DNA of 64,000 bases, taken from contig JAHBUS010000004.1 of NCBI GenBank assembly GCA_019637955.1, positions 62,001-126,000 of the forward strand, in the 5' to 3' direction. Under the pieces are notes generated by a model, which saw only the letters and a list, made by a program, of their open reading frames with translations, was not told the origin of the DNA and searched no databases. The translations under genes were made by a program, and so were the position numbers. Positions 31,746 to 40,920 of this stretch are shown here, one piece after another; the stretch's first letter is position 1; each line of letters starts with the position of its first letter. This DNA comes from Pseudobdellovibrionaceae bacterium. Its GTDB lineage: Bacteria > Bdellovibrionota > Bdellovibrionia > Bdellovibrionales > Bdellovibrionaceae.

Positions 31746-32965
31746 GCGGCTCCCGTCCCCTTCGCCGAATCCGGAATCTTCGCCCCCAAGCGGAGGACCG
31801 CGAGCAGACTGATCAACGAAAAGAGAGCCGACACCAGAAATGGCGACACCATGTGGACCGAACCGTACATCAAACCGCCTAGCGAAGGCCCGATAATCCG
31901 GCCGAGCGACGCCGTGCCTTGCGTGGTGCCCATCGCCTCCCCTTGCTTGTCAGCGGGCGTGAGCAAACTGATGGTGCCCAGGAGCGACGGGTTCGAAAAA
32001 CTATGACCGAAGCTCAAGAACACCATCGCGAGGGCGAGCGTCCACACATGCCATGACAAGGCCACGGTCAAAAAGCTCATCGCCATCAAGGCCAGCCCCA
32101 AACGCATGAGCACGCGCTCGCCCACTTTCGGCAGCAAACGGCGCACGAGAAACCCTTGGTTGAACGCCGACATCACGCCGATGAATGCGAAACCGAAACT
32201 CACTTCGACCAAGCCCCAACCAAAACGGTCGGCGGCAAACAAAATCAAAGTCGCTTCCATCGTCGACATGGCGAGCGAATTCAGAAAGAAGCTGCCCACG
32301 AGCGGACCGACGACCGGCATGCGCAAGTAGCGACCCAGACGTTCAAAACGATGGCGGGTTTCGGCCGCGGGCGCCGCCGCGGTCTTGGTCTCCTGCAATT
32401 TCCAGTAAGCAAAAAGAAATGTCGCAAAACAAAGCACCGCGATTCCGCCCGAGGCGAATCGCATCGCCAAAATCTGATTGTCGAAGAGGTGCTGTCCCCA
32501 AAGCGTGAGCGATCCACCGATGGCGGGTCCCACCACAAAACCCAGACCAAAGGCCGCGCCGATCAACGCCATGCCTTTGGAGCGTTCATTCGGTGGAGTG
32601 ACATCCGAAATCGCCGCCGACGCCGTCGAGAGGCTGGCACCAAAAAAGCCCGCCAAAGCGCGGGCCACAAACAAGCCCTCGACCGACCCAGCCCAGGCGA
32701 ACAAAACATAACTGAGCGTTTCGCCCAAAAGGCAGTACACCAGAATGGGCCGGCGACCGTAGCGGTCGCTCAAACGGCCCCAAAAAGGCGCGAACAGAAA
32801 CTGCATCAGCGAATAGACCGACATCAACATCCCGACTTGCAGCGCGCTCGCGCCATACTCTCGACTGAGGACGGGCAAGATCGGGATCAAAACGCCGAAG
32901 CCAACCAGGTAGAGAAACACGGTCAAGAACAGGATGCTGAGTTGGGATTTTCTTGGCGAAGTCAT
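31742..32965 (-). CDS. MFS transporter, TetA-like exporter
   Basis: 407 residues, 12 predicted membrane helices. The motif A loop is G-R-L-S-D-R-Y-G-R-R-P-I-L and antiporter motif C is GLGFVVGPAIGG, as in drug/H+ antiporters of the TetA type. Substrate unknown. No Shine-Dalgarno sequence; a promoter-like pair ends 8 bases before ATG 32965 and overlaps the promoter of the divergent outer-membrane protein gene. Confidence 0.9.
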   Translation of the reverse strand: MTSPRKSQLSILFLTVFLYLVGFGVLIPILPVLSREYGASALQVGMLMSVYSLMQFLFAPFWGRLSDRYGRRPILVYCLLGETLSYVLFAWAGSVEGLFVARALAGFFGASLSTASAAISDVTPPNERSKGMALIGAAFGLGFVVGPAIGGSLTLWGQHLFDNQILAMRFASGGIAVLCFATFLFAYWKLQETKTAAAPAAETRHRFERLGRYLRMPVVGPLVGSFFLNSLAMSTMEATLILFAADRFGWGLVEVSFGFAFIGVMSAFNQGFLVRRLLPKVGERVLMRLGLALMAMSFLTVALSWHVWTLALAMVFLSFGHSFSNPSLLGTISLLTPADKQGEAMGTTQGTASLGRIIGPSLGGLMYGSVHMVSPFLVSALFSLISLLAVLRLGAKIPDSAKGTGAA

Positions 32966-33002
32966 CGGGGCCAGGAATAATAGGTTTTGATGAAAATGTC
33001 AG
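32953..33002. promoter_or_regulatory. Overlapping divergent promoters, MFS versus outer-membrane protein
   Basis: Plus: TTGGCG (32953-32958), 17 bases, AATAAT (32976-32981), 8 bases to ATG 32990. Minus: CTGACA (32997-33002), 17 bases, TATTCC (32974-32979), 8 bases to ATG 32965. The two -10 boxes occupy the same bases, so both promoters cannot be used at once. Each promoter extends into the other gene. Confidence 0.5.
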
Positions 33003-34108
33003 CCCTTTCAGTCTTGTTGCTTCTCTTTTGCGGTCCCGCTTGGGCGGCGCCGGCCGGTGGCTCCGAATTCAAATCGTTCCGCACGCGCGAAATCGATTTT
33101 TACGGGCAAACCCGCTACTACCAGGCTCAGGGCAATTTCACCAAAGGTGGCAATTCGTACGACTCGCTGACTTCGGGATACGGCTACGAGATTTTCAACT
33201 TTGACGTGGGCGCGCGCGCGGTTCTGCACTCCAAATGGGCCGCCTTCGCCCAAGCGACGATGGCGAACGCCACCTCAAAGTCGCCGACGAACACCCGCAC
33301 CAACAGCAACCTCTCCGAAGCTCAAGCGGGCCTGGACTTCTTGCTGAACGAAGGCACCATCACGCTCATTCCCGAATTCAGCATCAGCTTTCCTTTTGAA
33401 GACAATTCGGTGACCAAAGATGTCGTCGCGCTCAGTGACGGCGTGATGACCGTTAATGGCCGCGCCATCGCCCTCATGCGCACCCGCGTGATCAACTTGG
33501 GCGCTTACCTCGGCTACACCTACCGCGAAAAAGGACTCTCATCGCTGCTGCCCTACGGAATACTCGGCGAGTTTCCGCTCGGCTCCTTCACGTTGGGCGC
33601 GGACTTGCGTGGCTACGCCTCGCTCAGCTCCGACAGCACCAGCGACACCGAGATCACCCGCGATTTTTATCAATGCCGCACCAATGGTTGCGCGAAGCGG
33701 TATTATGCGATGAACCCCTCGCTCTTGGAGTCCTCCGCTTACTTCAAATGGGCGGTCTCGCGCACTTGGGACGTCTCGGCGGGATTCACGATGGCCATCA
33801 CGGGCCAAAGCACCGCCACCGGCTACGGGGCTTTCGCGAATATCGGCTACCGCTGGGGACTTCCGGCCGCACCCACGCCGATGGAAGATTCCGAAACGCT
33901 TCCGGCGGGCCGCGCCCGCGTGGTGAATCCCGGCTTCCAAGAAGAGACCAATGATGGTGTGGATCAGAACCTCTTCAAAGCTCCCACACCTCCGCCGTCT
34001 CCTGATGCACAGAGAAAAAAACGTCAGAGGCAGATTCAGGACGACCTGAACAAAACAGAGATGCAAATCGAGTTAAAATCGAATAGAAAAAAGCGTTCGA
34101 GACCTTAG
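32990..34108 (+). CDS. Predicted outer-membrane beta-barrel protein with basic tail
   Basis: 372 residues from ATG 32990. The signal peptide is cut after AWA (about residue 19). About 270 residues of alternating strands follow (DFYGQTRYYQAQGNF, FNFDVGARAVLHSKWAAFAQ), as in a 12-14-stranded barrel; one disulfide may link YQCRTNGCAKRY. The final 70 residues are not barrel: a proline-rich spacer and a strongly basic, charged helix (KKRQRQIQDDLNK and RKKRSRP). That tail would sit in the periplasm, perhaps against peptidoglycan. A short helper region before ATG also resembles AGGA. Confidence 0.7.
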   Translation: MKMSALSVLLLLFCGPAWAAPAGGSEFKSFRTREIDFYGQTRYYQAQGNFTKGGNSYDSLTSGYGYEIFNFDVGARAVLHSKWAAFAQATMANATSKSPTNTRTNSNLSEAQAGLDFLLNEGTITLIPEFSISFPFEDNSVTKDVVALSDGVMTVNGRAIALMRTRVINLGAYLGYTYREKGLSSLLPYGILGEFPLGSFTLGADLRGYASLSSDSTSDTEITRDFYQCRTNGCAKRYYAMNPSLLESSAYFKWAVSRTWDVSAGFTMAITGQSTATGYGAFANIGYRWGLPAAPTPMEDSETLPAGRARVVNPGFQEETNDGVDQNLFKAPTPPPSPDAQRKKRQRQIQDDLNKTEMQIELKSNRKKRSRP

Positions 34109-34143
34109 GGTTTCAATGACTTAACTTCATCCGCGAGACATTT

Positions 34144-36822
34144 ATGACGCAGCTCTCAGATCGCTACACGCCTCAAGAGGTCGAAGACCGTATTTACCAA
34201 TGGTGGGAACAGGCTGGCTACTTCAAAGCCCAAGACCAGTCCACCAAACCCCCGTTCGCCATCATCTTGCCGCCGCCGAACGTGACGGGCTTTTTGCACT
34301 TGGGCCACGCCCTTGATCACACCATTCAAGATTGCATGATCCGCTGGAAACGCATGAACGGCTTCAATGCCCTTTGGCTTCCCGGTTCGGATCACGCCGG
34401 CATCGCCACGCAGTCGGTGGTGGAGCGCGAACTCAAAAAAGAAGGCGTCACGCGCACCGAACTTGGCCGCGAAAAATTCCTCGAAAAGGTTTGGGACTGG
34501 AAAAAACAATACGGCGATCGCATCTACCGCCAAATGCGCCGCTTGGGCGATTCGTGCGACTGGGACCGCGCAGTCTTCACGCTCGATGAAGGCCCCTCAA
34601 AAGCCGTTCGCCGCGTGTTCACCACGCTGTACAAAAAAAATTGGATCTACCGCGGCCAACGCCTCGTGAATTGGTCGGGCCCGCTCGAGACCGCGATTTC
34701 GGACCTCGAAGTTGAGTATAAACAAATCAAAGGCTCGATCTGGCACATCAAGTACCAGGTTGAAGGCACGAGCGATTTTCTCGTCGTCGCCACCACCCGT
34801 CCCGAGACTTTGCTCGGCGACTCGGCGGTTTGCGTTCACCCTGAAGATGAGCGCTACGCCAAATACATCGGAAAAAATGTGATCCTGCCCCTGCTCGGAC
34901 GCAAAATTCCGATCATCGCCGACACTTACGTTGACCGCGAGTTCGGCTCGGGCGTCGTCAAGATCACGCCCGCGCACGACTTCAACGATTACAAAATCGG
35001 CAAGACGCACAACCTGCCGTTCATCAACATCCTCACCAAACGCGCAGAGATGAACGAGAACGCAGGTCCCTACAAAGGACTCAAAGTTCAAGAGGCGCGC
35101 AAACGCGTGCTTGAAGACCTCAAAGCCCAGAATCTTCTCGAAAAAGAAGAGCCCCACACGTTGAACGTGGGTCACTGTTCGCGCTCCGGCGCGGTCGTCG
35201 AACCCTTCTTGTCCGAGCAGTGGTTCGTCAAAACCGAACACCTCTCGGTCCCTGCTCGCCGCGTGGTGGAATCGGGCACGACCCAAATCGAACCCGAATC
35301 GTGGACCAAAGTTTACCTGCACTGGATGAACATCATCGAAGACTGGTGCATCTCGCGCCAACTCTGGTGGGGACACCGCATTCCGGCTTGGTATTGCGAC
35401 AAGTGCTCGCACATCACCGTGGCCGAAACCGATCCTTCAAAATGCGAAAGCTGCGGCAGCACCTCGATCCGTCAAGACGAAGACGTTCTCGACACCTGGT
35501 TCAGTTCAGCCCTGTGGCCCTTCAGCACGCTGGGCTGGCCGCAAGAAACCGAGAAGCTCAAAACCTTCTACCCGACCAGCGTGCTCGTCACGGGTCATGA
35601 TATTTTGTTCTTCTGGGTCGCCCGCATGATGATGATGGGTCTTGAGTTCATGCGCGACGTTCCCTTCCGCAAAGTGTATCTGCACGGCATCGTACGCGAC
35701 TCGCAAGGCCGCAAGATGTCCAAGTCACTCGGCAACTCGGTGGACCCCGTCGACATGATCGAAAAGTACGGCGCCGACGCGCTTCGCTTCTCGTTCTTGG
35801 CGCACATTCACTCGGGCAAAGACTTCAAGTTCAGCGAGCAGCGCACCGAAGGCTACCGCAATTTCATGAACAAAATTTGGAATGCGACCCGCTTCTCGCT
35901 GACCAATCTGCAAGATTTCAAAGTTCCCACTGAGGGCACCGCGGCCATGCCCGACAAGGCCCAGCTCACGGCGTTTGATCAATGGATCATCACCAAACTC
36001 GGCCGCACGGAAAAAACGGTCGAAGAGGCGCTCGAGCAAGACCGCTTCTCCGACGCCGCGACGGCCTTGTACTCTTTTGTCTGGTATGAGTTCTGCGATT
36101 GGTACATCGAGTTCATCAAACCCGTGATGAATGGCCCAGGCGGAAGCGAAAAACAAAACACGCAGCTCGTGCTCGCGCAGGTCTTGAACCGCGTGATGCG
36201 CCTCTTGCACCCCTTTGTTCCGTTCATCTCGGAAGAGCTCTACCAAAAGCTCCCGATCAAGGGCGAAGCCTGCATCGTCGATAAATACCCGAACACCCGA
36301 AACGACCGCGAGCTGCTCGCGCTCGGCTCCGACACCGCCGCTTACGAAGTCGAGATTCTCAAAGAGGTCATCTCGGCGATTCGCAACGTGCGTGGTGAGA
36401 ACCGCATCAGCCCGGCGATCAAGATCAATGTGCGCGTAAGCCCCTCGGACGCCAAAGCCCAAAAGGTTCTGCTCGAGAACCGCAATGCGATCGTGACCAT
36501 GGGTCGGCTCGAAAACTTGGACATCAGCGCCGAAGGCTCGCTGTCAAAATGCGCGGTGGTTCCCGTGGCCGTCGACGGCTCGCAGATGCAGGTCATCATC
36601 CCCCTCGAGGGATTGGTCGACATCGACGAAGAGATCAAACGCATCCAAAAATCGGTGGAGAAGTTGAACAAGGACATCGCCGGTTTGTCAGGACGCCTTT
36701 CGAACGAGAATTTCGTGAAGAATGCGGCCGAGGATGTGGTTGAAGCCGACCGCAAAATGCTTGAGCAAAACAAAGCTCAATTGAGTTCGCTGCAAGACGC
36801 CCTCAAGCGTTTGCAGTCTTAG
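34144..36822 (+). CDS. valS: Valyl-tRNA synthetase
   Basis: 892 residues, full length. The class I HIGH motif is HLGH at 52-55 (PPPNVTGFLHLGHAL) and KMSKS is at 524-528. The editing (CP1) domain contains T-T-R-P-E-T-L-L-G-D. A zinc-finger-like segment C-D-K-C...C-E-S-C lies near 420-440. The C-terminal coiled-coil arm (about 820-892) that binds tRNA is present. There is no strong Shine-Dalgarno before ATG 34144. It stands alone, ended by a hairpin that overlaps the stop region. Confidence 0.97.
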   Translation: MTQLSDRYTPQEVEDRIYQWWEQAGYFKAQDQSTKPPFAIILPPPNVTGFLHLGHALDHTIQDCMIRWKRMNGFNALWLPGSDHAGIATQSVVERELKKEGVTRTELGREKFLEKVWDWKKQYGDRIYRQMRRLGDSCDWDRAVFTLDEGPSKAVRRVFTTLYKKNWIYRGQRLVNWSGPLETAISDLEVEYKQIKGSIWHIKYQVEGTSDFLVVATTRPETLLGDSAVCVHPEDERYAKYIGKNVILPLLGRKIPIIADTYVDREFGSGVVKITPAHDFNDYKIGKTHNLPFINILTKRAEMNENAGPYKGLKVQEARKRVLEDLKAQNLLEKEEPHTLNVGHCSRSGAVVEPFLSEQWFVKTEHLSVPARRVVESGTTQIEPESWTKVYLHWMNIIEDWCISRQLWWGHRIPAWYCDKCSHITVAETDPSKCESCGSTSIRQDEDVLDTWFSSALWPFSTLGWPQETEKLKTFYPTSVLVTGHDILFFWVARMMMMGLEFMRDVPFRKVYLHGIVRDSQGRKMSKSLGNSVDPVDMIEKYGADALRFSFLAHIHSGKDFKFSEQRTEGYRNFMNKIWNATRFSLTNLQDFKVPTEGTAAMPDKAQLTAFDQWIITKLGRTEKTVEEALEQDRFSDAATALYSFVWYEFCDWYIEFIKPVMNGPGGSEKQNTQLVLAQVLNRVMRLLHPFVPFISEELYQKLPIKGEACIVDKYPNTRNDRELLALGSDTAAYEVEILKEVISAIRNVRGENRISPAIKINVRVSPSDAKAQKVLLENRNAIVTMGRLENLDISAEGSLSKCAVVPVAVDGSQMQVIIPLEGLVDIDEEIKRIQKSVEKLNKDIAGLSGRLSNENFVKNAAEDVVEADRKMLEQNKAQLSSLQDALKRLQS

Positions 36823-36844
36823 AAGTCGCCTCGAGGCGACTTCT
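36821..36844. terminator. Hairpin between valS and the converging lipoprotein gene
   Basis: AGAAGTCGCC-TCGA-GGCGACTTCT is a perfect 10-bp stem with a 4-base loop, directly after the valS stop. The T-run is poor on both strands (CATCTT on plus), so efficiency is uncertain. Confidence 0.6.
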
Positions 36845-36848
36845 CATC

Positions 36849-37487
36849 TTAAAACGTCAGGCCGGATTTCAAGCACACGCTGCGGAATTCGGCGCTATTG
36901 AGCATTCCGTTTTCAACCGCGGTGATCCCCGCGTTTCCGTCTTCGGCGTTTTCCGCGACGTTCTTACCGTAGTTGAACCATTGGTTGAACCCGGCGCTGT
37001 CGGGTTCGCGTTGGTACAGGGCGCGGTAAGACACGGTCAGATAAGTCCGAGCCGCATTGAAGCTCTCATCTTGGGTCGCCGGGTAACGGTAGGGATTGCG
37101 GCCACTGCGCATGATTCCCGACGCGATACTTCGGCACGTGCCGCCCGCCGCTTCCATCGAATCCAGCTCGCCGTCCGAGATGTTGGTCGCCCAATAGTAG
37201 CGAGTCACGTGACGGATAAATTCGCGCATCCCCCAAGTTCCGTTCCAACCGGGAGGGCGGACGTTTCCGCTCGGCGTGCTGGCCGTGGCTCCAGGAAGGG
37301 ATCCCATGCCCGAAGGACCAAAGGTGATCGTGGGCCCAACAACGGGGGTTTCCGGAGGGGCGATCGAGGAGCTCTTCTCGGCTTTGTTATCGAGAGAAAT
37401 CTCTTCCCATTCAGACGGCGCGGCACAGCCCACATTGAGCACCCCCACCGCGATCATCATCAAAAGAAAGATTGTTTTCACCGACAC
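36849..37487 (-). CDS. Lipoprotein with DUF4214-like segment
   Basis: 212 residues from GTG 37487 (a GTG at 37481 is also possible; GGGGG lies upstream). The lipobox is LNVGC (C21). After a Pro/Gly/Ser linker (about 40-80), the C-terminal part fits the DUF4214 pattern: YRALYQREPDSAGFNQWFNY, then A-V-E-N-G-M-L-N-S-A-E-F-R. DUF4214 segments occur in surface and S-layer-type proteins. Two conserved cysteines could pair. Confidence 0.75.
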   Translation of the reverse strand: MSVKTIFLLMMIAVGVLNVGCAAPSEWEEISLDNKAEKSSSIAPPETPVVGPTITFGPSGMGSLPGATASTPSGNVRPPGWNGTWGMREFIRHVTRYYWATNISDGELDSMEAAGGTCRSIASGIMRSGRNPYRYPATQDESFNAARTYLTVSYRALYQREPDSAGFNQWFNYGKNVAENAEDGNAGITAVENGMLNSAEFRSVCLKSGLTF

Positions 37488-37582
37488 ATGTCCCCCGTCT
37501 CAGAGTGAAGAATTGCAATGACCGTTCCACGCTTCGGCTTGAGACGAATCAAGATCACCAGCCACACCTCGCATTTGACAGC

Positions 37583-37607
37583 TGACCAGCTGGACTTCGC
37601 CTGGTCA
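37583..37607. promoter_or_regulatory. Inverted repeat between divergent envelope genes
   Basis: TGACCAG (37583-37589) and CTGGTCA (37601-37607), 7-base arms with an 11-base spacer, in the 230-base gap between the DUF4214-like and DUF1302-like genes. Possible operator. The rest of the gap shows no ORF. Confidence 0.35.
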
Positions 37608-37717
37608 TCTTTTGGACGTCGCCCAGAGAATCGACTAAGGTCCTAAATCCTTCGTGAAATCGCCTCTTTAAGTAAGATTTGGGGTCCAAAAACAAGCCGG
37701 ATTGCTAGGATGATTGA

Positions 37718-38998
37718 ATGCTCCGTAAGACCGCCCTTCTGCTGCTGATTCATTTTGGAGCACCAACGCTCGCATTGGCGATCGAGCGCGCGAACTACTC
37801 CGCCTCCCTCGATTTGCAATCGGCCCAGCACACCTCAAAGCCCCAAGATTCGGCGTCGCAAAAAGCGGTGTTTCAATTCGAGCAGTTCGTTGGTTTCAAT
37901 AAACGTTGGAGCGGCGTCTTTGGCGTGCACGGTTTTTACGAAGGACAATACAAAAACCATCCCGATGACTACCCCAAACCTCTGCGCGATCAAGACACCC
38001 AAGATTTTCGGTTGCACGACACCTTTCTCGAATACCGAACCCGTGATTGGTCCACCAAGATCGGAAACCAACAGGTCGTCTGGGGTGAGAGCTTTGGAAC
38101 TTCGTACCTTGATTTGGTGAATCCCAAAGATCTGCGCGAAGGCCAGTCACTCAACTTCTCGAAAATCCGTCTTCCCAACTTCATGCTCAATGTGAAGTAC
38201 TCGAGCCGCAAAGACTCCTTGCAGATGATTTTAATTCCACGCCCCCTTTACAACATCATGGCGCTGCCGGGTTCGGATTTCTCCTCGCTGCTCCAAGAAA
38301 CGACGGCGTTCAAAGACACGCAGATCACGCGCGAAAAAGAGGGCAAGCCGGGCAATCTCGAGTACGGGTTGCGCTACAGTCAAAACTTTAAAAAGGTCGA
38401 TCTTTCGTACATCTTCTTCAGCTACTTTGACCGCTACCCCAATTACCGCCCGGGCGCGGCCACGGCGCCGCCCGACCTTTTGGTCTTGGACGAGCATCAT
38501 GCCCGGATCACCTCTTACGGTTTGGCCTTCGCGGCCGACCTCGATGGATACCTGGTTCGCGGTGAAGGCATTTTCACGAATGGCCGCCGGTTTCACACCA
38601 AAGACGGCGAGACGTTCGGACTTCAAACCACGGACGAGACGGCCTACACCGTGTCGGTGGATCTCCCCACCTGGTCCTCATTGAACGTCTCGCTGCAAAT
38701 CGCCGAAAGCCGATTTTTGACAGCCGCTCCCTATTTCCAGCGTCAGCAATTGCAACAATTCGGCGGCGCACGCCTGCTTTGGAGCTTTGAAAATGGCTCC
38801 AACCTCCAGATGGTTTGGACACCTTCACTCACCGACAAAGGCTCCAGACTCCAAGGCGAATACATGTACCCGCTCGGCTCGCGCTTCGAATTGCAGATGG
38901 GGGCCGAAAGCTATGAAGGCGCCAGCGAGAGTGACTTCGGGCGCTTGCGACGCGCGAGCCGCGTGTATCTTCTGCTGAAGAGCTTCTTCCGCGGCTGA
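37718..38998 (+). CDS. DUF1302-like outer-membrane protein
   Basis: 426 residues with a signal peptide ending ALA near 21. Barrel-type strands fill the rest. The region RDWSTKIGNQQVVWGESFG, followed by D-L-V-N-P-K-D-L-R-E, matches the hallmark of DUF1302-family outer-membrane proteins (W-G-E-S...N-P-x-D). In other genomes this family sits with a LolA-like protein and FtsX/LolD-like ABC genes; here those genes converge on it (39026-41626). The start has AGGA 7 bases upstream. The C-terminus is SFFRG rather than an aromatic. Confidence 0.75.
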   Translation: MLRKTALLLLIHFGAPTLALAIERANYSASLDLQSAQHTSKPQDSASQKAVFQFEQFVGFNKRWSGVFGVHGFYEGQYKNHPDDYPKPLRDQDTQDFRLHDTFLEYRTRDWSTKIGNQQVVWGESFGTSYLDLVNPKDLREGQSLNFSKIRLPNFMLNVKYSSRKDSLQMILIPRPLYNIMALPGSDFSSLLQETTAFKDTQITREKEGKPGNLEYGLRYSQNFKKVDLSYIFFSYFDRYPNYRPGAATAPPDLLVLDEHHARITSYGLAFAADLDGYLVRGEGIFTNGRRFHTKDGETFGLQTTDETAYTVSVDLPTWSSLNVSLQIAESRFLTAAPYFQRQQLQQFGGARLLWSFENGSNLQMVWTPSLTDKGSRLQGEYMYPLGSRFELQMGAESYEGASESDFGRLRRASRVYLLLKSFFRG

Positions 38999-39025
38999 TC
39001 CGTCGGCGGAGCTTCCCGTCGAGAA

Positions 39026-40240
39026 TTAAATATTTCGTTTGAGGGCTTCGACGATTTTCATGCGCGAAGCACGAACCGCCGGGACCACTGAAGCCACGAC
39101 CGCCATCGCCGACGTCAGTAAAATCCCGTCGCGAAACGAGGTGAATAAAGGCGCGATCTCGATCGCCACCGGGGCCGACGCTCCAGGGACCTGCACCATG
39201 ATTTGCATCGAGTTGATCGTCGTGGTCACCGTGAGGCCCAGCAGACAGCCCAGGGCGCCGCCCATCAGACCCAAGATCAAACCTTCCATCATAAACTGAA
39301 ACACCAAATCCCGGCGCGTGTCCCCGAGCGCGCGCACGGTCCCGATCTCTCCCGTGCGTTCCGAAATCGCCATGCCGACCGTGTTGGCGATACTGAGCAG
39401 CACCAGCAGCATGATCACGACTTCGACCATCAGATTTTGAACCTTATAGTAGTCGACGACCTGCTGGTAGAACGTCGCCAATTCCGTCCATGTCTTTGCG
39501 ACCAGATGTTCGGGTAGCAGGGCCTGAATCTGATTTCGAATTTCGTTCGTCTTTGCGGTCTCGTCCAAGCGAACGACGACACGCTCAACGGCATCGGTCG
39601 TCAAAAGGCGCTGCGCGGTCGGGAGCGAAATGAAGAATGTCGAGTTGTCGACCTCGGTGACCTTGGTCTGAAACACGCCGACCAGCTCGGAATCGATCGC
39701 ATTGACCGATCCATCAACGGTGTATCCCATGAGCGTGAGCGAATCGCCGACCTTGGCGCCCAGCTGCTGGTTCAATCCCGAACCGACGATCACCTCGAAT
39801 TTTGATCCCGGCGTCAGCGGGCGCCCGTCGATGATGAGCAGGCTCTCGTTCATGGGTTTTTCTTGATCCGGCGAAAAGCCGATGCCCCGGGCGCTCAAGG
39901 AGCCGTCGGGACTGCTGATCAGTCCGTAAAAAGAGAGACGGCCCGAGACGTTCTTGACGCCCGGAACGGCTTTGACCTTTTCGATCAGCGACGCCTCGGG
40001 TTCGATGAGCTTGGTGACAAGCCGGTCTTTGGGAGACCCCTCCCAAAATTTTTGACTGGCAAACTGAAGGTGGCCGTACTGCGTGTTGATCGCGGCTTCT
40101 TCGACTTTGATGATCAGGCAATGCGCCAAGCCGCGCGAAATCACGATGGCCGTCAGGCCGCAGGCGATCATGCTGAGATTGAGCAGCGTGCGACGGCGGT
40201 TGCGCATGATATTTCGAAAAGCCAATCGCAATTTGATCAC
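39026..40240 (-). CDS. FtsX/LolE-like ABC transporter permease
   Basis: 404 residues with four membrane helices: one near the N-terminus (after the basic MRNRRRTLLNL) and three in the C-terminal part (VEVVIMLLVLLSIANTVGMA, then L-G-L-M-G-G-A-L-G-C-L-L-G, then the last before VVPAVRASRM). The large periplasmic domain between them is MacB/LolE-like. GTG 40240 overlaps the ATPase stop (GTGA). With the ATPase and LolA-like protein it probably moves a lipoprotein or lipid from inner to outer membrane. Confidence 0.88.
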   Translation of the reverse strand: MIKLRLAFRNIMRNRRRTLLNLSMIACGLTAIVISRGLAHCLIIKVEEAAINTQYGHLQFASQKFWEGSPKDRLVTKLIEPEASLIEKVKAVPGVKNVSGRLSFYGLISSPDGSLSARGIGFSPDQEKPMNESLLIIDGRPLTPGSKFEVIVGSGLNQQLGAKVGDSLTLMGYTVDGSVNAIDSELVGVFQTKVTEVDNSTFFISLPTAQRLLTTDAVERVVVRLDETAKTNEIRNQIQALLPEHLVAKTWTELATFYQQVVDYYKVQNLMVEVVIMLLVLLSIANTVGMAISERTGEIGTVRALGDTRRDLVFQFMMEGLILGLMGGALGCLLGLTVTTTINSMQIMVQVPGASAPVAIEIAPLFTSFRDGILLTSAMAVVASVVPAVRASRMKIVEALKRNI

Positions 40241-40920
40241 GGGGCGATCCGCCCATCTGAAATGTGAACCGTGCGTCGTGTGCGCGCCATCACTAGCGGA
40301 TCGTGCGTGGCGATAATCAACGTCAGACCCATGGACCGATTCAGCTCGGCCAGCAGATCTAAAATCTCCCCGGCGGTGGTCTTATCTAAATTGGCGGTCG
40401 GTTCGTCGGCGATGATCAACTCGGGTTCATGCACAAGCGCGCGCGCGATCGCGACGCGCTGGCGCTGGCCACCGCTGAGCTGATCGGGGCGATGAGCGGC
40501 CACGTGCGACAGCCCGACACGTTTCAACGCCGCGAGCGCGCGTTCACGACGTTCACTCGCGGTCATCTTGATCTTGAGAAGTGGATACTCGACATTTTCA
40601 ACCGCCGAGAGCACCGGCAGCAAATTGAAGGTCTGAAAAATAAAACCCAGCTGCGTCCGGCGAAACTCCGCCAACTCATCGTCGGTCATATGGCTGACGT
40701 TGCGGCCCCCGATCGAAATTTCGCCCTTCGTGGGCGTGTCCAGGCAACCGATCAGATTCAGCAGAGTTGTTTTTCCGCTCCCCGAGCTTCCGGCGAGCGC
40801 GACAAAGTCCGAACGTTCGAGCGAAAGCGTGATGCCTTTGAGCGCGGTCACCAAGGTCTCTCCGAGGTGGTAGGTCTTTTCAACCTCGACGGCGCGGATA
40901 AAGGGCTCGCCGTTACTCAC
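40237..40920 (-). CDS. LolD/MacB-type ABC ATPase
   Basis: 227 residues from GTG 40920, chosen because AAGGAG lies 7 bases upstream; an adjacent TTG at 40923 is less likely. Walker A is GSSGSGKTT, the Q-loop FIFQTFNLLP, the signature LSGGQRQRVAIARAL, and Walker B LIIADEPTANLD, all intact. It is of the LolD/MacB/FtsE branch that powers mechanotransmission permeases. The gene overlaps the LolA-like gene by 8 bases and the permease gene by 4. Confidence 0.93.
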   Translation of the reverse strand: MSNGEPFIRAVEVEKTYHLGETLVTALKGITLSLERSDFVALAGSSGSGKTTLLNLIGCLDTPTKGEISIGGRNVSHMTDDELAEFRRTQLGFIFQTFNLLPVLSAVENVEYPLLKIKMTASERRERALAALKRVGLSHVAAHRPDQLSGGQRQRVAIARALVHEPELIIADEPTANLDKTTAGEILDLLAELNRSMGLTLIIATHDPLVMARTRRTVHISDGRIAP

